Numbered from the stretch's first letter, positions 18,587 through 26,352 are shown. The stretch is DNA of 64,000 nucleotides from Nocardioidaceae bacterium (GCA_017744365.1 JAGIBL010000002.1:310001-374000), one strand, 5' to 3'. Notes: a model not told the origin generated them from the sequence alone. Made by a program: numbers and translations.

Positions 18587-18652
18587 ACCATACGACGAGC
18601 AGGTACGTGTCCCCGAGATGCGTACTGCCCGCCATCGCGCGGGGGGTGTGAG

Positions 18653-18685
18653 CGCCGGGGCGGCCCAGGGGGTGCCGCTCCGGCG
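18653..18685. terminator. Hairpin between the orphan promoter and csrA
   Basis: CGCCGGGGCGGC (18653-18664) pairs with GCCGCTCCGGCG (18674-18685) with one mismatch and a 9-nt loop. It lies 9 bp beyond the csrA stop, so it probably ends the minus-strand flagellar operon. It could equally end a short plus-strand RNA of roughly 90-100 nt from the promoter at 18559. Confidence 0.6.
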
Positions 18686-18694
18686 TTCTGCGTC

Positions 18695-18931
18695 TCAGTC
18701 GGTGTGCTTCTTGAGCGCTTCGCTGAGGTTCGCGACGGTGTCGTCGCTCGGCGACGCGGCCGCCCGGTTGGTGTCCTCGATCTCGGCCAGCAGCTCGGCG
18801 CGCTGCACCTTCACCGACCGTGGCGCGTCGATGCCGACCCGGACCACGTCCCCGCGGACCTCCAGGATCGTGATGGTGACGTCGTCGCCCACGACCACGC
18901 TCTCGCCCACGCGGCGACTCAGGACCAGCAT
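18695..18931 (-). CDS. csrA: Carbon storage/flagellin translation regulator CsrA
   Basis: 78 residues. M-L-V-L-S-R-R-V-G-E-S-V-V-V-G-D-D-V-x-I-x-I-L is the classic CsrA start, and the RNA-binding Arg-rich strand (R-V-G-I-D-A-P) follows. CsrA binds GGA motifs in leaders of target mRNAs; in Gram-positive flagellated bacteria it represses flagellin translation and is itself held by FliW. It is the last gene of flgN-flgK-flgL-fliW-csrA, 23 bp after fliW. The C-terminal extension (D-D-T-V-A-N-L-S-E-A-L-K-K) may be the FliW-contacting tail. Confidence 0.95.
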   Translation of the reverse strand: MLVLSRRVGESVVVGDDVTITILEVRGDVVRVGIDAPRSVKVQRAELLAEIEDTNRAAASPSDDTVANLSEALKKHTD

Positions 18932-18954
18932 GCGGGTAACGCTACCGCCCGTGA

Positions 18955-19380
18955 CTACGCGAACGCGGGGGCGAGCAGCGGCGCGGCGAGCGGCAGCGTC
19001 GCGTCCTCCAGGATCACCTGGCCGGCCCGCCGGGTGGCGGTGTTGACCAGCACCGGCGCGAGCAGGTTCGCGGTGGTGTCCTCGAGCGAGCCGCCGGCGT
19101 TGAGCACCAGCAGCACCACCACGTCGTCGGCCGAGCCGATCTCCAGCTCGGCGACCACCTCGTCGGAGACCTCGGGTGCGTAGTCCGGGAAGAACGGCGC
19201 CGGCGGCACCACCAGGAAGCGCACCTCCGGTCGCTCCAGCGAGCGCAGCTCACAGAGCACGCCGTCATCGTCGAGCCGTACCAGCGCGAACGAGCGGCAG
19301 TCGGGGAAGCCGGGCATCGGCTGCACGAAGTCCAGGCCCCCGAGATCGCCCAGGCCCGCGAGATCCTCCAGGACCGTCAT
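18955..19380 (-). CDS. fliW: Flagellar assembly factor FliW
   Basis: 141 residues, ATG overlapping the flgL stop (ATGA). The family pattern G-F-P-x-x-x-x-F-A-L-V (P-G-F-P-D-C-R-S-F-A-L-V) and F-F-P-D-Y are visible. FliW binds flagellin and antagonises CsrA, coupling flagellin synthesis to secretion. Position directly between flgL and csrA is the common Gram-positive arrangement. Confidence 0.92.
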   Translation of the reverse strand: MTVLEDLAGLGDLGGLDFVQPMPGFPDCRSFALVRLDDDGVLCELRSLERPEVRFLVVPPAPFFPDYAPEVSDEVVAELEIGSADDVVVLLVLNAGGSLEDTTANLLAPVLVNTATRRAGQVILEDATLPLAAPLLAPAFA

Positions 19381-20267
19381 CGCAGGAAGTCCAGCAGGCT
19401 CGGCTGCATCACCCGCGCGGTGGCGGCCAGTGAGGCCTGGTACGCGGTCTGCTGCAGCTGCAGGTCGACGATCACCTTGGGCAGGTCGGCGTTCTCGACG
19501 TTGGACAGCGAGGTCTTCAGGTTCAGCTCGCCGTCCTGGGAGGCCTGGATCGCGCCCTCCACCCGCAGCTGCCGGCTGCCGACCTCGGTCTGGGTGGTGG
19601 TGATCCGGTCCCGGTCGCCGTCCAGCGTCGCGATCGAGGCGGTGATGGCGGCCTGGTTGCCCGTGCGCAGGGCGTTCGCGAGCGCGTCGAGGTGGTCGAA
19701 GACCGAGGACCCGGTCGGGCCGAACGCGGTGGTGCCGTCGACGTCGACGCGGATCGTGGTGCCGTCGCCGATGGTCCGGGTCACCGCGCCGGGGGTCCCG
19801 ACGTAGGTGCCGGTGGCGTCGTAGGCCGCGGCCCCGGCGGTGATGCCGCCGAAGACCGGACGCCCGAGGTAGGAGGTGTTCGCGATGTCGACCAGGCCGT
19901 CGCGCAGCTGGTCGACCTCGGCGGCGAGCGCCTCCCGCGCGGCCGGGCCCATGCTGCCCTCGTTGGCTCCCTCCAGCGCCAGGTCGCGCGCCCGCATCAC
20001 CACGTCGGTGGACTGGGTCAGCGCCGAGTCGATCTGCGTCAGCCAGCCGTTGCCGTCCGAGGCGTTGCGCCCGTACTGCTGCACGTTCGCCAGCGAGGAG
20101 CGGATCCGCATCGCCGAGGTGACGTCGGCCGGGGAGTCCGAGGGCCGGTTGAGGATGCGCCCGGTGGAGAGCTGCTCCTGCAGCCGCGCCAGCCGGGACA
20201 GGCCGGTCTGCAGCGAGCTCAGCGACCGGTCGCTGAGCATGTTCTGGGTCACCCGCTGGATGGCCAT
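19377..20267 (-). CDS. flgL: Flagellar hook-associated protein 3 FlgL
   Basis: 296 residues. The N-terminus (R-V-T-Q-N-M-L ... L-x-x-L-Q-x-x-L-S-T-G-R-x-I-N-R-P-S-D-x-P) and C-terminal coiled-coil end (Y-Q-A-S-L-A-A-T-A-R-V-M-x-x-S-L-L-D-F-L) are typical of FlgL/HAP3, which joins hook to filament after export. It overlaps flgK by one base (TGATG) and fliW by four, so the operon is tightly coupled. Confidence 0.94.
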   Translation of the reverse strand: MAIQRVTQNMLSDRSLSSLQTGLSRLARLQEQLSTGRILNRPSDSPADVTSAMRIRSSLANVQQYGRNASDGNGWLTQIDSALTQSTDVVMRARDLALEGANEGSMGPAAREALAAEVDQLRDGLVDIANTSYLGRPVFGGITAGAAAYDATGTYVGTPGAVTRTIGDGTTIRVDVDGTTAFGPTGSSVFDHLDALANALRTGNQAAITASIATLDGDRDRITTTQTEVGSRQLRVEGAIQASQDGELNLKTSLSNVENADLPKVIVDLQLQQTAYQASLAATARVMQPSLLDFLR

Positions 20268-21658
20268 CAGCGGGTCACCCCGGTCCGGTTGATGAGGGTG
20301 TCGAGCACCGAGTCCACGGTGGTCATCACCCGGGAGGCGGCCTCGTAGGCGCGCTGCGCGGCGAGCATGGACACCATCTCCTCGTCGAGGCTGACTCCCG
20401 AGAGCTGCTCGCGGGAGCCGTCCACCTGGCTGGTGAGCACCTGCTGGTTGGCCGCGAGCCGGCGCACCGAGGCGACCTCGGTGCCGAAGCCGTTGACCAG
20501 CCGCTGATAGGAGCCCTCGACCGCGGTCAGGTTCGAGAGCGCGGTGGCGTTGCCGCCGTCCAGGCCACCGCCGGCGACCGCGGAGGCGGCCACCAGGTCG
20601 GGGTCGGTGATCGCGACGCTGAGCGACCCCGCCGGGTCGGCGGCGTTGTAGGCGAACAGCGCCGTGCCCGGGTTGCCGGCGGCGTCGAAGCCGAGGGCGT
20701 GCTGGGCGTTGACGGTGTCGGCGAGCTCCTTCGCGACCGCGCCGAGACCAGCGGCGTACGCCGGGAGCGTGGTGCTGAGCAGATCCGCGACCCCGCCGAT
20801 CTCACCGGTCATCCCGGCCGGCAGCGCGGTGGTGCCGGAGCCGTCGGTGATCGAGAAGGTGACCGGGTTGCCGTCCGCGCCGCCGGTCGGGGTGACCCCG
20901 GTGGCGATGTCGAGGGTGCCGGCGGTCTTGCCGACCACCAGCGGGACGCCGTTGACCGAGACGTCGAAGCCGCCGTCGGCGCGCGCGGTGGTGGTCGCCC
21001 CGGTGAGCGCCGAGAGCCGCATCGCCAGCTGGTCGCGCTTGTCGAGCAGGATGCCCGCGTCGGTGCCGTTGAGGGTCGCCACCGCGATGCTCGCGTTGGT
21101 GGCGGCCAGGTCGCTGGCGACCGTGTTCACCTCGGCGACGTCGGAGAGCAGCCGCATCCGCTGGTCGCCGGCCTCGGCCTCGACGTTGCGGGACTGGACA
21201 CGGATCGCGTCGGCCAGAGCGGTGGCGCGGCCGAGGACCTGGGAGCGGGCGGCGTCGCTGCCCGGGTTGTTCGCCAGGTCGTGCCAGGCGGAGCGGAAGT
21301 CGGCCAGCGCGGCCGCGACCCCGGAGTCGCCGGGCTCGCCGATGCCGGTCTCGACGCGCTCGAGGACGGCCTGGCGGATGTCCAGGTAGGCCTGGTTGCC
21401 GTGCTCGCGCCGGGCCCGGATGTCCAGCAGAGGGTCGGTCATCCGGTTGATCGAGCCGACCGCGACGCCGCCGCCGGCGCCCTCGTACCGCGACCACATC
21501 GCCGGCCGGTCGGGGGCCCCGACGCTGACCCCTTCGGCCCGGCGGCGGACATAGCCGTCGGTGCCGGCGTTGGCGATGTTGTTGGAGGCCACGTCCATCG
21601 CGACCCGGTTGTAGCGCAGCGCGGAGAGCGCGGTCTCGAGGGAGGAGAAGGCGGCCAT
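20267..21658 (-). CDS. flgK: Flagellar hook-associated protein 1 FlgK
   Basis: 463 residues from the ATG at 21658 (M-A-A-F-S-S-L-E-T-A-L-S-A-L). This start overlaps the flgN stop by one base and gives the standard N-terminus with S-N-N-I-A-N-A-x-T-x-G-Y; the same frame runs further upstream through flgN and was trimmed. The C-terminal motif S-L-D-E-E-M-V-x-M-L-A-A-Q-R-A-Y-E-A-A-S-R is complete. FlgK is the first hook-filament junction protein, exported with FlgN as chaperone. Confidence 0.95.
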   Translation of the reverse strand: MAAFSSLETALSALRYNRVAMDVASNNIANAGTDGYVRRRAEGVSVGAPDRPAMWSRYEGAGGGVAVGSINRMTDPLLDIRARREHGNQAYLDIRQAVLERVETGIGEPGDSGVAAALADFRSAWHDLANNPGSDAARSQVLGRATALADAIRVQSRNVEAEAGDQRMRLLSDVAEVNTVASDLAATNASIAVATLNGTDAGILLDKRDQLAMRLSALTGATTTARADGGFDVSVNGVPLVVGKTAGTLDIATGVTPTGGADGNPVTFSITDGSGTTALPAGMTGEIGGVADLLSTTLPAYAAGLGAVAKELADTVNAQHALGFDAAGNPGTALFAYNAADPAGSLSVAITDPDLVAASAVAGGGLDGGNATALSNLTAVEGSYQRLVNGFGTEVASVRRLAANQQVLTSQVDGSREQLSGVSLDEEMVSMLAAQRAYEAASRVMTTVDSVLDTLINRTGVTR

Positions 21659-22137
21659 CACAGGCTCCAGTCCACGAGCCGGCGCTCGCTGGTGGTGACG
21701 CTGACCGCGTCGCCGTCGGCGTTGTAGCCCTCGGCGCTGTCGCCCAGGGTCATCAGGGTCTCCCGGGCCGAGCGGTACCCGGCGGTGATGAGCTCGCGGT
21801 TGGCGTCGGCGAGCGCACCGATCTCCCGGGTCACCGTGCGGAAGGCCTCGTGGTGGTCGAGCAGCAGCGAGTGCCACGGCTCCTCGACGGCCTCGGCCAG
21901 GGCCCGCAGGCTCGGGTTGTGCTCCAGGCCGAGCGCGGCGGCGGCCTCGTCGGAGGCGACGGCGCGCAGGATCTCGGTCTGCCGGAGCGTGTCGAGCACC
22001 TGCTCGACCTCGCGGGCGGCGCGCAGCAGCCAGCGGTTGCGCCCGCTGGCCAGGACGAGCTGCTCGGTCTCGAGCTTGAACAGCAGCGTGTCGAGCAGCT
22101 CGCGTTCGCGCCACAGGATCTGTGACAGCTTCTCCAT
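21658..22137 (-). CDS. flgN: Flagellar export chaperone FlgN
   Basis: 159 residues from ATG 22137 (M-E-K-L-S-Q-I-L-W-R-E-R-E-L-L), preceded by AAGGG; an in-frame earlier ATG at 22236 would include promoter sequence. Leucine-rich helical repeats (L-L-x-x-L-L-F-K-L-E-T-E-Q-L-V-L-A-S-G-R) match the FlgN family, the cytoplasmic chaperone of FlgK and FlgL, which are the next two genes. It is the first gene of the minus-strand operon, about 50 bp from a sigma-28-like promoter. Confidence 0.88.
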   Translation of the reverse strand: MEKLSQILWRERELLDTLLFKLETEQLVLASGRNRWLLRAAREVEQVLDTLRQTEILRAVASDEAAAALGLEHNPSLRALAEAVEEPWHSLLLDHHEAFRTVTREIGALADANRELITAGYRSARETLMTLGDSAEGYNADGDAVSVTTSERRLVDWSL

Positions 22138-22187
22138 GACGGCCCTTCGGTTGTACGGCCCGGATCCGCCGGGGCCTTCCACCCCTC

Positions 22188-22214
22188 TGATCGGCCACGT
22201 TTTCGCGAGTTGAG
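22188..22214 (-). promoter_or_regulatory. Sigma-28 (FliA)-like promoter of flgN-flgK-flgL-fliW-csrA
   Basis: On the minus strand, AAACCCCTCAA is followed by 14 bp and GCCGATCA. The -10 element equals that of the flagellin promoter and the upstream AAA-CTCAA also matches. It lies about 50 bp before the flgN start. The spacer is one base shorter than in the other two copies. Confidence 0.65.
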
Positions 22215-22234
22215 GGGTTTGCCGCCAGGAAGTC

Positions 22235-22276
22235 ACTAGTCACACCTGACCCCAACGGGTCAGAAGGGACTAGTCA
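22235..22276. promoter_or_regulatory. Dyad and direct repeats between flgN and fliA, candidate operator
   Basis: TGACCCCAACGGGTCA (22247-22262) is a perfect 6-bp dyad around CAAC. ACTAGTCA flanks it on both sides as direct repeats (22235-22242 and 22269-22276), 34 bp apart. The stretch is clearly AT-richer than its surroundings and lies about 85 bp upstream of fliA. A master flagellar regulator could bind here; the identity is unknown. Confidence 0.45.
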
Positions 22277-22360
22277 GATAGTCCTCACTTAAGGCTCCAA
22301 ACGGTCATTAACCATTCAAAGGTCTATCAAATCGGACATTTCTCTCAGAGGCTGTGACCC

Positions 22361-23197
22361 ATGAGGGAGACCGCCACCATCGACCTGGACGAGCTCGTCA
22401 CCAGCACGATCCCCGTCGTCACCCACATCGTCCGCGAGACCATGGGCCGGGTTCCGAGCCACGTCAGCCGCGACGACCTCACCTCCGCCGGGCTGGCCGC
22501 GCTGGTCCAGGCGAGCCGCTCCTTCGACGCCGCCCGCGGCGTGCCCTTCGCCCGCTACGCGGCCACCCGGGTCCGGGGCGCCATCCTCGACGAGCTGCGC
22601 GGCATCGACTGGGCGTCCCGTTCCGTACGACGCCGCGCCCGCGACCTGGACGCCACCCGGGCCCAGCTGGCCGGCATCCTGGGCCGCACCCCGACCCCCG
22701 CCGAGGTGGCCGAGGCCGCCGGGATGACCCTGGCCGAGATCGCCCAGAACGACGAGGACATCGCCCGCGCCCAGGTGCTCTCCCTGCAGGGCGCCCAGGA
22801 CGCCTCCCTCGACGACGTGCTTCCCGCCAACGGGCCCACCCCCGAGCAGCTGGTCGAGCACCGCGAGCGGCTGGCCTACCTGGTCGAGGCGGTCGCCGAG
22901 CTGCCCGACCGGCTGCGCATCGTCATCTCCGACTACTTCCTCGAGGAGCGTCCGATGGCGGAGATCGCCGCCGAGCTGGGCGTCACCGAGTCCCGGGTCT
23001 CGCAGATGCGTGCCGAGGCGCTGGTGCTGCTGCGCGACGCCCTCAACCACGAGCTCGACCCCGAGCAGCTGGTCCCGCACGCCCGCCCGCAGGGCTCGGC
23101 CGCGCGTCGCCGCGACGCCTACTTCGCCGCGGTCGCCAGCCGTCACGCCGCCTCGGTGCGCCGACCGGCGCTGTCCGCGCTCGACGCCACGGCCTGA
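22361..23197 (+). CDS. fliA: Flagellar sigma factor FliA (sigma-28/WhiG class)
   Basis: 278 residues. Region 2 (R-D-D-L-T-S-A-G-L-A-A-L-V-Q-A-x-x-x-F-D, F-A-R-Y-A-A-T-R-V-R-G-A-I-L-D-E-L-R), region 3 (T-P-A-E-V-A) and region 4 HTH (M-A-E-I-A-A-E-L-G-V-T-E-S-R-V-S-Q) are complete. A basic Ala/Arg tail of about 40 residues follows region 4. The factor should read the CTCAA/GCCGAT promoters seen before flgN and fliC. No anti-sigma FlgM is found in the window. Confidence 0.93.
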   Translation: MRETATIDLDELVTSTIPVVTHIVRETMGRVPSHVSRDDLTSAGLAALVQASRSFDAARGVPFARYAATRVRGAILDELRGIDWASRSVRRRARDLDATRAQLAGILGRTPTPAEVAEAAGMTLAEIAQNDEDIARAQVLSLQGAQDASLDDVLPANGPTPEQLVEHRERLAYLVEAVAELPDRLRIVISDYFLEERPMAEIAAELGVTESRVSQMRAEALVLLRDALNHELDPEQLVPHARPQGSAARRRDAYFAAVASRHAASVRRPALSALDATA

Positions 23198-23227
23198 CGT
23201 CGTACGGCGAAAAAGAAAAGCAAACTT

Positions 23228-23255
23228 CTCAACCCCTCCGGCCCCGGGCCGATCA
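23228..23255 (+). promoter_or_regulatory. Sigma-28 (FliA)-like flagellin promoter
   Basis: CTCAA (23228-23232), 15 bp, GCCGATCA (23248-23255), preceded by AAACTT. It lies about 57 bp before the flagellin start. It fits the sigma-28 pattern (TAAA-N15-GCCGATAA) and is the reference copy for the other two elements. Confidence 0.75.
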
Positions 23256-23312
23256 GAGTCGCCGAGGCCAAGGACGGCCTCGAGAAGCGACTCGAATCCA
23301 GGAGGGATCATC

Positions 23313-24113
23313 ATGAGTCTTCGCATCAACCAGAACACCGACGCGTTCAACTCCTACCGCAACCTGTCGGTCACCCAGGGCCAGCTGTCGAAGTCCCTGG
23401 AGAAGCTGTCCAGCGGCTTCCGCATCAACCGCGCCGCCGACGACGCCGCCGGCCTCGCGATCTCCGAGGGCCTGCGGGCCCAGGTGGGCGGCCTCAAGGT
23501 CGCGGTCCGCAACGCGCAGGACGGCATCAGCGTCGCGCAGACCGCTGAAGGTGCGCTGACCGAGGTCCACTCCATGCTCCAGCGCATGAACGACCTCGCG
23601 GTGCAGTACAACAACGGCACCCAGAACGTCGACTCGCAGGCCTCGCTGGCCCAGGAGTTCAACGCGCTGAAGACCGAGATCGGCCGGATCGAGACCAACA
23701 CCAAGTTCAACGGTGTGGCCCTGTTCGGCGGTGGCGCGGCCACCAACTTCCAGGTCGGCTACTCCAGCACCGACACGATCGCGGTGGACCTGTCCTACAC
23801 GCCGACCACCGACACCGGCGCCCTGGACATCACCTCGGCGACCGCGTCGGACGACGTGCAGACCGCCATCACCGCGGTCTCGACCGCGCGTGCCGGGCTC
23901 GGTGCGATCCAGAACCGGTTCGAGCACACCATCAACAACCTCAACGTCGCGGTGGAGAACCTGACCGCGTCGGAGAGCCGGATCCGGGACACGGACATGG
24001 CGCTGGAGATGGTGAACTTCACCCGCGCCAACATCCTGTCGCAGGCCGGCACCGCGATGCTCGCCCAGGCCAACCAGGCCCCGCAGAGCGTCCTGCAGCT
24101 GCTGCGCGGCTGA
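23313..24113 (+). CDS. fliC: Flagellin
   Basis: 266 residues from ATG 23313, preceded by a strong AGGAGG. The frame is open much further upstream, but this is the canonical start (M-S-L-R-I-N-Q-N). D0/D1 N-terminal helices (S-S-G-x-R-I-N-R-A-A-D-D-A-A-G-L-A-I-S-E) and the C-terminal helix (Q-A-G-T-A-M-L-A-Q-A-N-Q-A-P-Q-S-V-L-Q-L-L) are intact. The central variable region is very short, so filaments would be thin-walled on the outside. Single copy in the window; the leader between promoter and start is a likely CsrA target. Confidence 0.96.
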   Translation: MSLRINQNTDAFNSYRNLSVTQGQLSKSLEKLSSGFRINRAADDAAGLAISEGLRAQVGGLKVAVRNAQDGISVAQTAEGALTEVHSMLQRMNDLAVQYNNGTQNVDSQASLAQEFNALKTEIGRIETNTKFNGVALFGGGAATNFQVGYSSTDTIAVDLSYTPTTDTGALDITSATASDDVQTAITAVSTARAGLGAIQNRFEHTINNLNVAVENLTASESRIRDTDMALEMVNFTRANILSQAGTAMLAQANQAPQSVLQLLRG

Positions 24114-24130
24114 TCGCCCAGCAGATGGTC

Positions 24131-24175
24131 ATGAACCCGGGCGGGGGCTCACTGCCTGGCCCCCGCCCGGGTCAT
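24131..24175 (+). terminator. Rho-independent-type terminator after flagellin
   Basis: CCCGGGCGGGGGC (24136-24148) pairs exactly with GCCCCCGCCCGGG (24159-24171), extended by ATGA/TCAT with one bulged A; the loop is 10 nt. There is no T tract, as usual in high-GC actinobacteria. It separates the highly expressed fliC from fliD. Confidence 0.85.
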
Positions 24176-24205
24176 GTCCGACGTACGACGGGAAGGAAGT
24201 GAGCG

Positions 24206-25531
24206 ATGGCCGGCACCACCAGCGTGGGCGGACTCGTCAGCGGCCTGGACACCGCCACGATCATCTCCCAGCTGATGCAGGTCGAGGCGCAGACCCAGAC
24301 CCGCATCAAGACCCAGCTGAGCACCGCGCAGAGCACGCTGACCTCCGTCAAGGACCTCAACGCCAAGCTCGCCTCGCTCACCACCAGCGCCGCCGACCTG
24401 GCCAAGACGACCAGCTGGAACCCGGTCACGGTGACCAGCTCGAGCACGCTGGTCTCGGTCACCCCGGGCAGCAACGCCGTCGCCGGGCCGCTGACGTTCA
24501 CCGTCGGCCACACCGCCCTGGCGCACCGGCTCTCGTTCACCAGCACCGCCGCCCTCACCGACGTGGTCACGACCGGCTCGACCAAGGTCCGGCTGGACCG
24601 GCTCGACGGCACCAGCGTCGACCTCGACACCGGTGACGGCACCCTGCGCGGCCTGGTCGCCGCGCTCAACGCCTCCGGGACCGGCGTCAAGGCCAGCACC
24701 GTCCGGCTCGACGACGGCACCTACCGGCTCCAGGTCACCTCGGCGACCACCGGCGCCGCCTCCGACTTCACCCTCACCAACCTCGACGGCTCCGCGCTGC
24801 TCGGCGGGGCGGGGGTCACCGCGGGCCGCGACGCCGAGATCACCGTCGGCACCGACGTGCTGCACTCGGCGACGAACACCTTCGCCGGCGTGGCCAACGG
24901 GCTCAGCATCACCCTCAAGCCGAGTGTCCCCGACGGCACCGTGGTCGACCTCGACGTGGTCGGCGACACCGCCGGGATGGCCGCCAAGGTCAAGGGCCTG
25001 GTGGACGCGGTCAACGACGCGCTGAGCAAGATCGACGCGCTCTCGTCGTACAACACCACGACGAAGACCGCCGGTCCGCTGGCCGGCGACGCGGCCGTCC
25101 GGGCCGTGCGCAACGCGCTGCTCAACACGGTGTACCCGACCGACGGCACCTCGCTGGCGAGCGCCGGCGTGCAGCTGGACCGGTACGGCAAGCTCACCTT
25201 CGACGCCGACAAGTTCACCGCCGCGTACGCCGCGGACCCGAGCGCGGTCGCGGCCCAGCTCGGCACCGGCTTCGCGGGCCGGGTGCAGGCGGTGGCCAAG
25301 GGCGCCAGCGACTCGGTCAAGGGCACCGTCACCACCTCGATCAACGGGCGGACCTCGGCCATCGACCGGATGCAGGACAGCATCGCGGACTGGGACAACC
25401 GGCTCGCGATCCGCAAGGACGCGCTCACCCGCCAGTTCACCGCGCTGGAGACGGCGCTGAGCCAGATGAACAGCCAGTCCTCCTGGCTGTCCGGCCAGCT
25501 GGCCAAGCTCAACTCCGGAGGATCGTCATGA
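24206..25531 (+). CDS. fliD: Flagellar filament cap protein FliD
   Basis: 441 residues. The start (G-G-L-V-S-G-L-D-T-A-T-I-I-S-Q-L-M-Q-V-E-A-Q) and the C-terminal coiled coil (S-x-I-x-R-M-Q-D-S-I-A-D-W-D-N-R-L) are diagnostic of HAP2/FliD, which caps the growing filament and folds flagellin outside the cell. A GGAAGGAAG site precedes the ATG. Its stop overlaps fliS by ATGA, so fliD, fliS and the next gene form one operon. Confidence 0.95.
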   Translation: MAGTTSVGGLVSGLDTATIISQLMQVEAQTQTRIKTQLSTAQSTLTSVKDLNAKLASLTTSAADLAKTTSWNPVTVTSSSTLVSVTPGSNAVAGPLTFTVGHTALAHRLSFTSTAALTDVVTTGSTKVRLDRLDGTSVDLDTGDGTLRGLVAALNASGTGVKASTVRLDDGTYRLQVTSATTGAASDFTLTNLDGSALLGGAGVTAGRDAEITVGTDVLHSATNTFAGVANGLSITLKPSVPDGTVVDLDVVGDTAGMAAKVKGLVDAVNDALSKIDALSSYNTTTKTAGPLAGDAAVRAVRNALLNTVYPTDGTSLASAGVQLDRYGKLTFDADKFTAAYAADPSAVAAQLGTGFAGRVQAVAKGASDSVKGTVTTSINGRTSAIDRMQDSIADWDNRLAIRKDALTRQFTALETALSQMNSQSSWLSGQLAKLNSGGSS

Positions 25532-25917
25532 TGACCCAAGCCCGCGCGGCCTACCTGGACGCGTCCATCGCCACCGCGAGCCCGGCCCGGCTGCTGGTGA
25601 TGCTGCTCGAGCGCCTGGTCCTCGACGTGCAACGCGGCCTGGACGCCCTCCTCGACGACCCGGCCGAGGCGCACCGGCAGCTCACCCACGCGCAGGACAT
25701 CGTGCTCGAGCTGCAGGGCAGCCTTCGGGCCGAGGAGCTCAACGGCGGCCACCAGCTCGCCGCCCTGTACGGCTACCTGCACCGCCGCCTGGTGCAGGCC
25801 AACGTCCGCAAGGACCAGGAGGTGGCGGCCGAGTGCCTGACGCTCGCCGGCCAGCTCCGCGACATCTGGCGAGACGCCGCGCTCGCCGCCGCGACACCGA
25901 TCTCGGAGAGTGCCTGA
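25528..25917 (+). CDS. fliS: Flagellin export chaperone FliS
   Basis: 129 residues, ATG overlapping the fliD stop. The motif A-R-A-A-Y-L-D-A-S-I-A-T-A-S-P-A-R-L-L-V-M-L-L-E-R-L and the later L-Y-x-Y-L-x-R-R-L-V-x-A-N match FliS, a helical cytoplasmic chaperone that binds the flagellin C-terminus. Two adjacent ATGs (25528, 25531) are possible starts; the first gives the coupling overlap. Confidence 0.93.
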   Translation: MMTQARAAYLDASIATASPARLLVMLLERLVLDVQRGLDALLDDPAEAHRQLTHAQDIVLELQGSLRAEELNGGHQLAALYGYLHRRLVQANVRKDQEVAAECLTLAGQLRDIWRDAALAAATPISESA

Positions 25918-26234
25918 TGAACGCCGACCGCATCCGGTCGATCTGGGAGACCGAGATCGACCGCCTCGAGCTCGAGGTGATCCGCATCGAACGGCTGCTG
26001 CGCGGGCTGCACGCCGCTCCCGCCGAGCCGTGGCAGCCGCCCGCGGTACCCGAGCCGATCCCCGCCGACCTGCTGGCCCGCGCCACCGACCTGCTGGACC
26101 GCCAGGAGATCGCGCGTACGGCGCTCAAGGACGCCCTGGCCGAGGCCCAGAAGCAGGTCGCCTACGCCGACCGGGTCGCCCAGGTCACCGGCCGCTCCCT
26201 GACCGAGCCGGTCTACCTGGACCTCGAGGCCTGA
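25917..26234 (+). CDS. Small helical protein after fliS, possible FliT-type chaperone
   Basis: 105 residues from the ATG that overlaps the fliS stop by one base (TGATG). No family recognised by sequence. It is predicted nearly all helical (W-E-T-E-I-D-R-L-E-L-E-V-I-R-I-E-R-L-L) with a Pro-rich break at residues 35-50. FliT, a small helical FliD chaperone, usually occupies this place after fliS; size, fold impression and tight coupling fit, but no FliT motif is certain. Confidence 0.7.
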   Translation: MNADRIRSIWETEIDRLELEVIRIERLLRGLHAAPAEPWQPPAVPEPIPADLLARATDLLDRQEIARTALKDALAEAQKQVAYADRVAQVTGRSLTEPVYLDLEA

Positions 26235-26293
26235 CCCCTCCCCCGCACGCGCTGCCTCAGCGGCTGCGGCCGGGGCGCGTGCGTACCCGGGCC

Positions 26294-26352
26294 TGCGAAT
26301 GTCGCTGGTGGGGCGCGCGGGAACCTCAGCCGTCACTCGCGCGACATTCGCA
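26294..26352. repeat. Perfect 12-bp inverted repeat between convergent genes
   Basis: TGCGAATGTCGC (26294-26305) and GCGACATTCGCA (26341-26352) are exact reverse complements separated by 35 bp. It lies in the 180-bp gap between the fliD-fliS operon (+) and moaE (-). The loop is long for a terminator; it belongs with the other intergenic inverted repeats in this window. Confidence 0.65.
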
